A DNA stretch of 64,000 nt, taken from Paenibacillus glycanilyticus NBRC 16618 (GTDB taxonomy: Bacteria; Bacillota; Bacilli; Paenibacillales; Paenibacillaceae). The notes below the pieces were generated by a model. It made no database searches, was not told the origin of the DNA, and saw nothing but the letters and a program-made list of their open reading frames with translations. The stretch covers positions 123,117 to 187,116 of the forward strand of contig NZ_BILY01000010.1 in NCBI RefSeq assembly GCF_004000805.1, written 5' to 3'. The translations under genes were made by a program, and so were the position numbers. Position 1 is the stretch's first letter; the number at the start of each line of letters is the position of its first letter. Of this stretch, positions 63,070 through 64,000 are shown piece by piece.

Positions 63070-63663
63070 ATGGGCTTTCATGATATAAAAGAACAAATTA
63101 TAAGCTGCCGGGACTGCGCGCAGAAGTTCGGATTCACTCCTCATCCCGTCTTCCACGGAAAAGCGCACTCGAAGATCATGCAGATCGGTCAAGCTCCCTC
63201 CAAAAGGGTGCATGAGAGCGGCTTGCCGTTTAATGACCCTTCGGGAGCAAAGCTAAAGTATCAATGGTATCAAATTACGGATGAAATTTTCTACAATGAG
63301 GACAACTTCTACATGACCGGGCTCGCGCATTGCTTTCCCGGCAAGCATCCTAAAGGCGGAGACAACCCTCCACCGCTTGCTTGCGCGAATAAATGGCTCG
63401 CCCAAGAGATGGATATGGTGGACAACGAGATCTATATCGTCATCGGTGCCAGAGCGGCTAAGTATTTATTTCCGAAAGAAAGTTTTGAAGACTTGGTTCT
63501 CAAAAACTATCGGATTAACGGCAAGCCAACCATCGTGCTCCCCCATCCTTCTCCGCTTAATGTGAGGTGGTTCAAAACCCATCCATCGTTCGAAGAGAAA
63601 AGGGTGCCGGAGATCAAGAAAATGGTATGGGATGTACTTGGCCTTAAAGAGACCGATATTTAG
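63070..63663 (+). CDS. Uracil-DNA glycosylase family protein (family-4-like, Fe-S)
   Basis: 197 residues. Motif 1 MQIGQAPSKRVHESGLPFND and the terminal LPHPSPLNVRW (His loop) are UDG-superfamily active-site elements; motif 1 has Gln-Ala where uracil glycosylases have other residues, so specificity is uncertain. Four cysteines fit a [4Fe-4S] site: SCRDC near residue 13, and a pair 16 residues apart (AHCFPG to ACANKW). GGAG precedes ATG. Alone in its orientation. Confidence 0.8.
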   Translation: MGFHDIKEQIISCRDCAQKFGFTPHPVFHGKAHSKIMQIGQAPSKRVHESGLPFNDPSGAKLKYQWYQITDEIFYNEDNFYMTGLAHCFPGKHPKGGDNPPPLACANKWLAQEMDMVDNEIYIVIGARAAKYLFPKESFEDLVLKNYRINGKPTIVLPHPSPLNVRWFKTHPSFEEKRVPEIKKMVWDVLGLKETDI

Positions 63664-63664
63664 A

Positions 63665-63846
63665 TTGCATATTATGCAGTCTATTGGTCCTATACACTCT
63701 ATTCAGCTTGGTTCCATTGCACTTTTTGCAGGATATTCAGTTGAAAGCCGTCCTATTGGGCGAGAAGCTGCGCAATATGCTGCATAACGTACACCATAAT
63801 TCCGAAAATCTCCTATTAACTGGAAAGACCGTTGCATTTTATGCAG
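63665..63846. repeat. Degenerate TTGCA-N5-TGCAG repeat cluster
   Basis: TTGCATATTATGCAG (63665), TTGCACTTTTTGCAG (63717) and TTGCATTTTATGCAG (63832), with a weaker inverted copy near 63771-63786. Spacing is about 52-58 bp, and each is followed by a CTATT-like element. Each core is itself near-palindromic. Confidence 0.5.
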
Positions 63847-63953
63847 GGTATCCGACTATTGAGCACTACGCCCGCAGTTAAATCGGCGGGCTGTTTCTAT
63901 ATTGCCTTATGGCAGCCAGCTGGGCTTCGGCCGCCTCCCTTTGCCCTTCCCCC

Positions 63954-63986
63954 AAAAAAGCTCGCCGATTTAGCGGCGGGCTTTTT
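63954..63986. terminator. Strong bidirectional terminator at the end of the window
   Basis: AAAAAGCTCGCCG, loop ATTTA, GCGGCGGGCTTTTT. It could end the UDG transcript or a gene beyond the window. Nothing else is recognised between 63847 and 63953. Confidence 0.75.
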
Positions 63987-64000
63987 AATGTTGTCTACAG

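Noticed and set aside
63684..63881. 65-codon plus-strand frame ending VAFYAGYPTIEHYARS
   Set aside because: It runs through the degenerate TTGCA-N5-TGCAG repeats and has no ribosome site; more likely a by-product of the repeats.

Overview
The window is a chromosomal segment of a spore-forming low-to-mid GC Firmicute, most likely Paenibacillus or a close relative in the Paenibacillaceae. The evidence is the near-continuous colinearity with the Bacillus subtilis rib-lysA-spoVA-spoIIA-xerD-fur-spo0A-accBC-spoIIIA-efp-yqh region, combined with a moderate GC content and frequent GTG/TTG starts. No rRNA, tRNA, prophage, insertion sequence or CRISPR array was seen. Almost everything is on the minus strand; a few plus-strand genes (P-loop kinase, subtilase, mciZ, a 31-codon membrane peptide, DUF2627, comA-comB-DUF441, yqhQ-yqhP, a uracil-DNA glycosylase) interrupt it.

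Layout, left to right. 1-93: start of an ABC transporter ATPase. 0.3-1.7 kb: scpB/scpA (chromosome condensation). 1.7-5.7 kb: riboflavin operon ribD-ribE-ribBA-ribH behind an FMN riboswitch. 5.8-10.5 kb: ppiB, lysA and a reduced spoVA operon (AA, AB, AF only) with a SigG-type promoter. 10.6-11.25 kb: a truncated P-loop gene fused head-to-tail to an intact kinase. 11.3-14.2 kb: sigF-spoIIAB-spoIIAA-dacF. 14.3-18.0 kb: nucleoside salvage (pdp, punA, deoB) with a small Spo0E-type gene. 18.1-23.9 kb: xerD, yqzK, ald, subtilase, fur, spoIIM, nudF. 24.0-31.6 kb: mciZ, an M20 peptidase, a small membrane peptide, and a branched-chain 2-oxoacid dehydrogenase operon lpdV-bkdAA-bkdAB-bkdB-lipB. 31.7-36.9 kb: spo0A, spoIVB, recN, argR and an uncharacterised membrane-anchored gene whose promoter carries two LexA boxes. 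37.2-43.9 kb: tlyA, dxs, ispA, xseB, xseA, folD, nusB. 44.0-47.4 kb: an asp23/amaP/DUF2273 envelope-stress operon and accC/accB. 47.7-53.3 kb: the complete eight-gene spoIIIA operon. 53.3-57.4 kb: yqhV, a sulfolactate pair comA-comB, DUF441 and lysC, of which comA-comB, DUF441 and lysC lie between genes that are close neighbours in B. subtilis. 57.5-62.7 kb: efp, an Xaa-Pro-type peptidase, aroQ, yqhR, yqhQ, yqhP-like, yqhO. 62.7-64 kb: a decayed-looking spacer, a family-4-type uracil-DNA glycosylase and a cluster of short degenerate repeats.

Functionally this is a sporulation-dense core region: the master regulator (spo0A), the first forespore sigma factor module (spoIIAA/AB/sigF), the engulfment and feeding-tube genes (spoIIM, spoIIIA), the SigK checkpoint protease (spoIVB), a division inhibitor peptide (mciZ) and part of the germination channel set (spoVA) are all here, interleaved with housekeeping metabolism. 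Candidate SigH, SigE and SigG promoters and Spo0A boxes can be read in front of several of them. The most noteworthy signal is a LexA-type promoter at about 37.0 kb that would put an uncharacterised gene, argR and recN under SOS control. Promoter, operator and terminator calls are by eye; no database or folding program was used.
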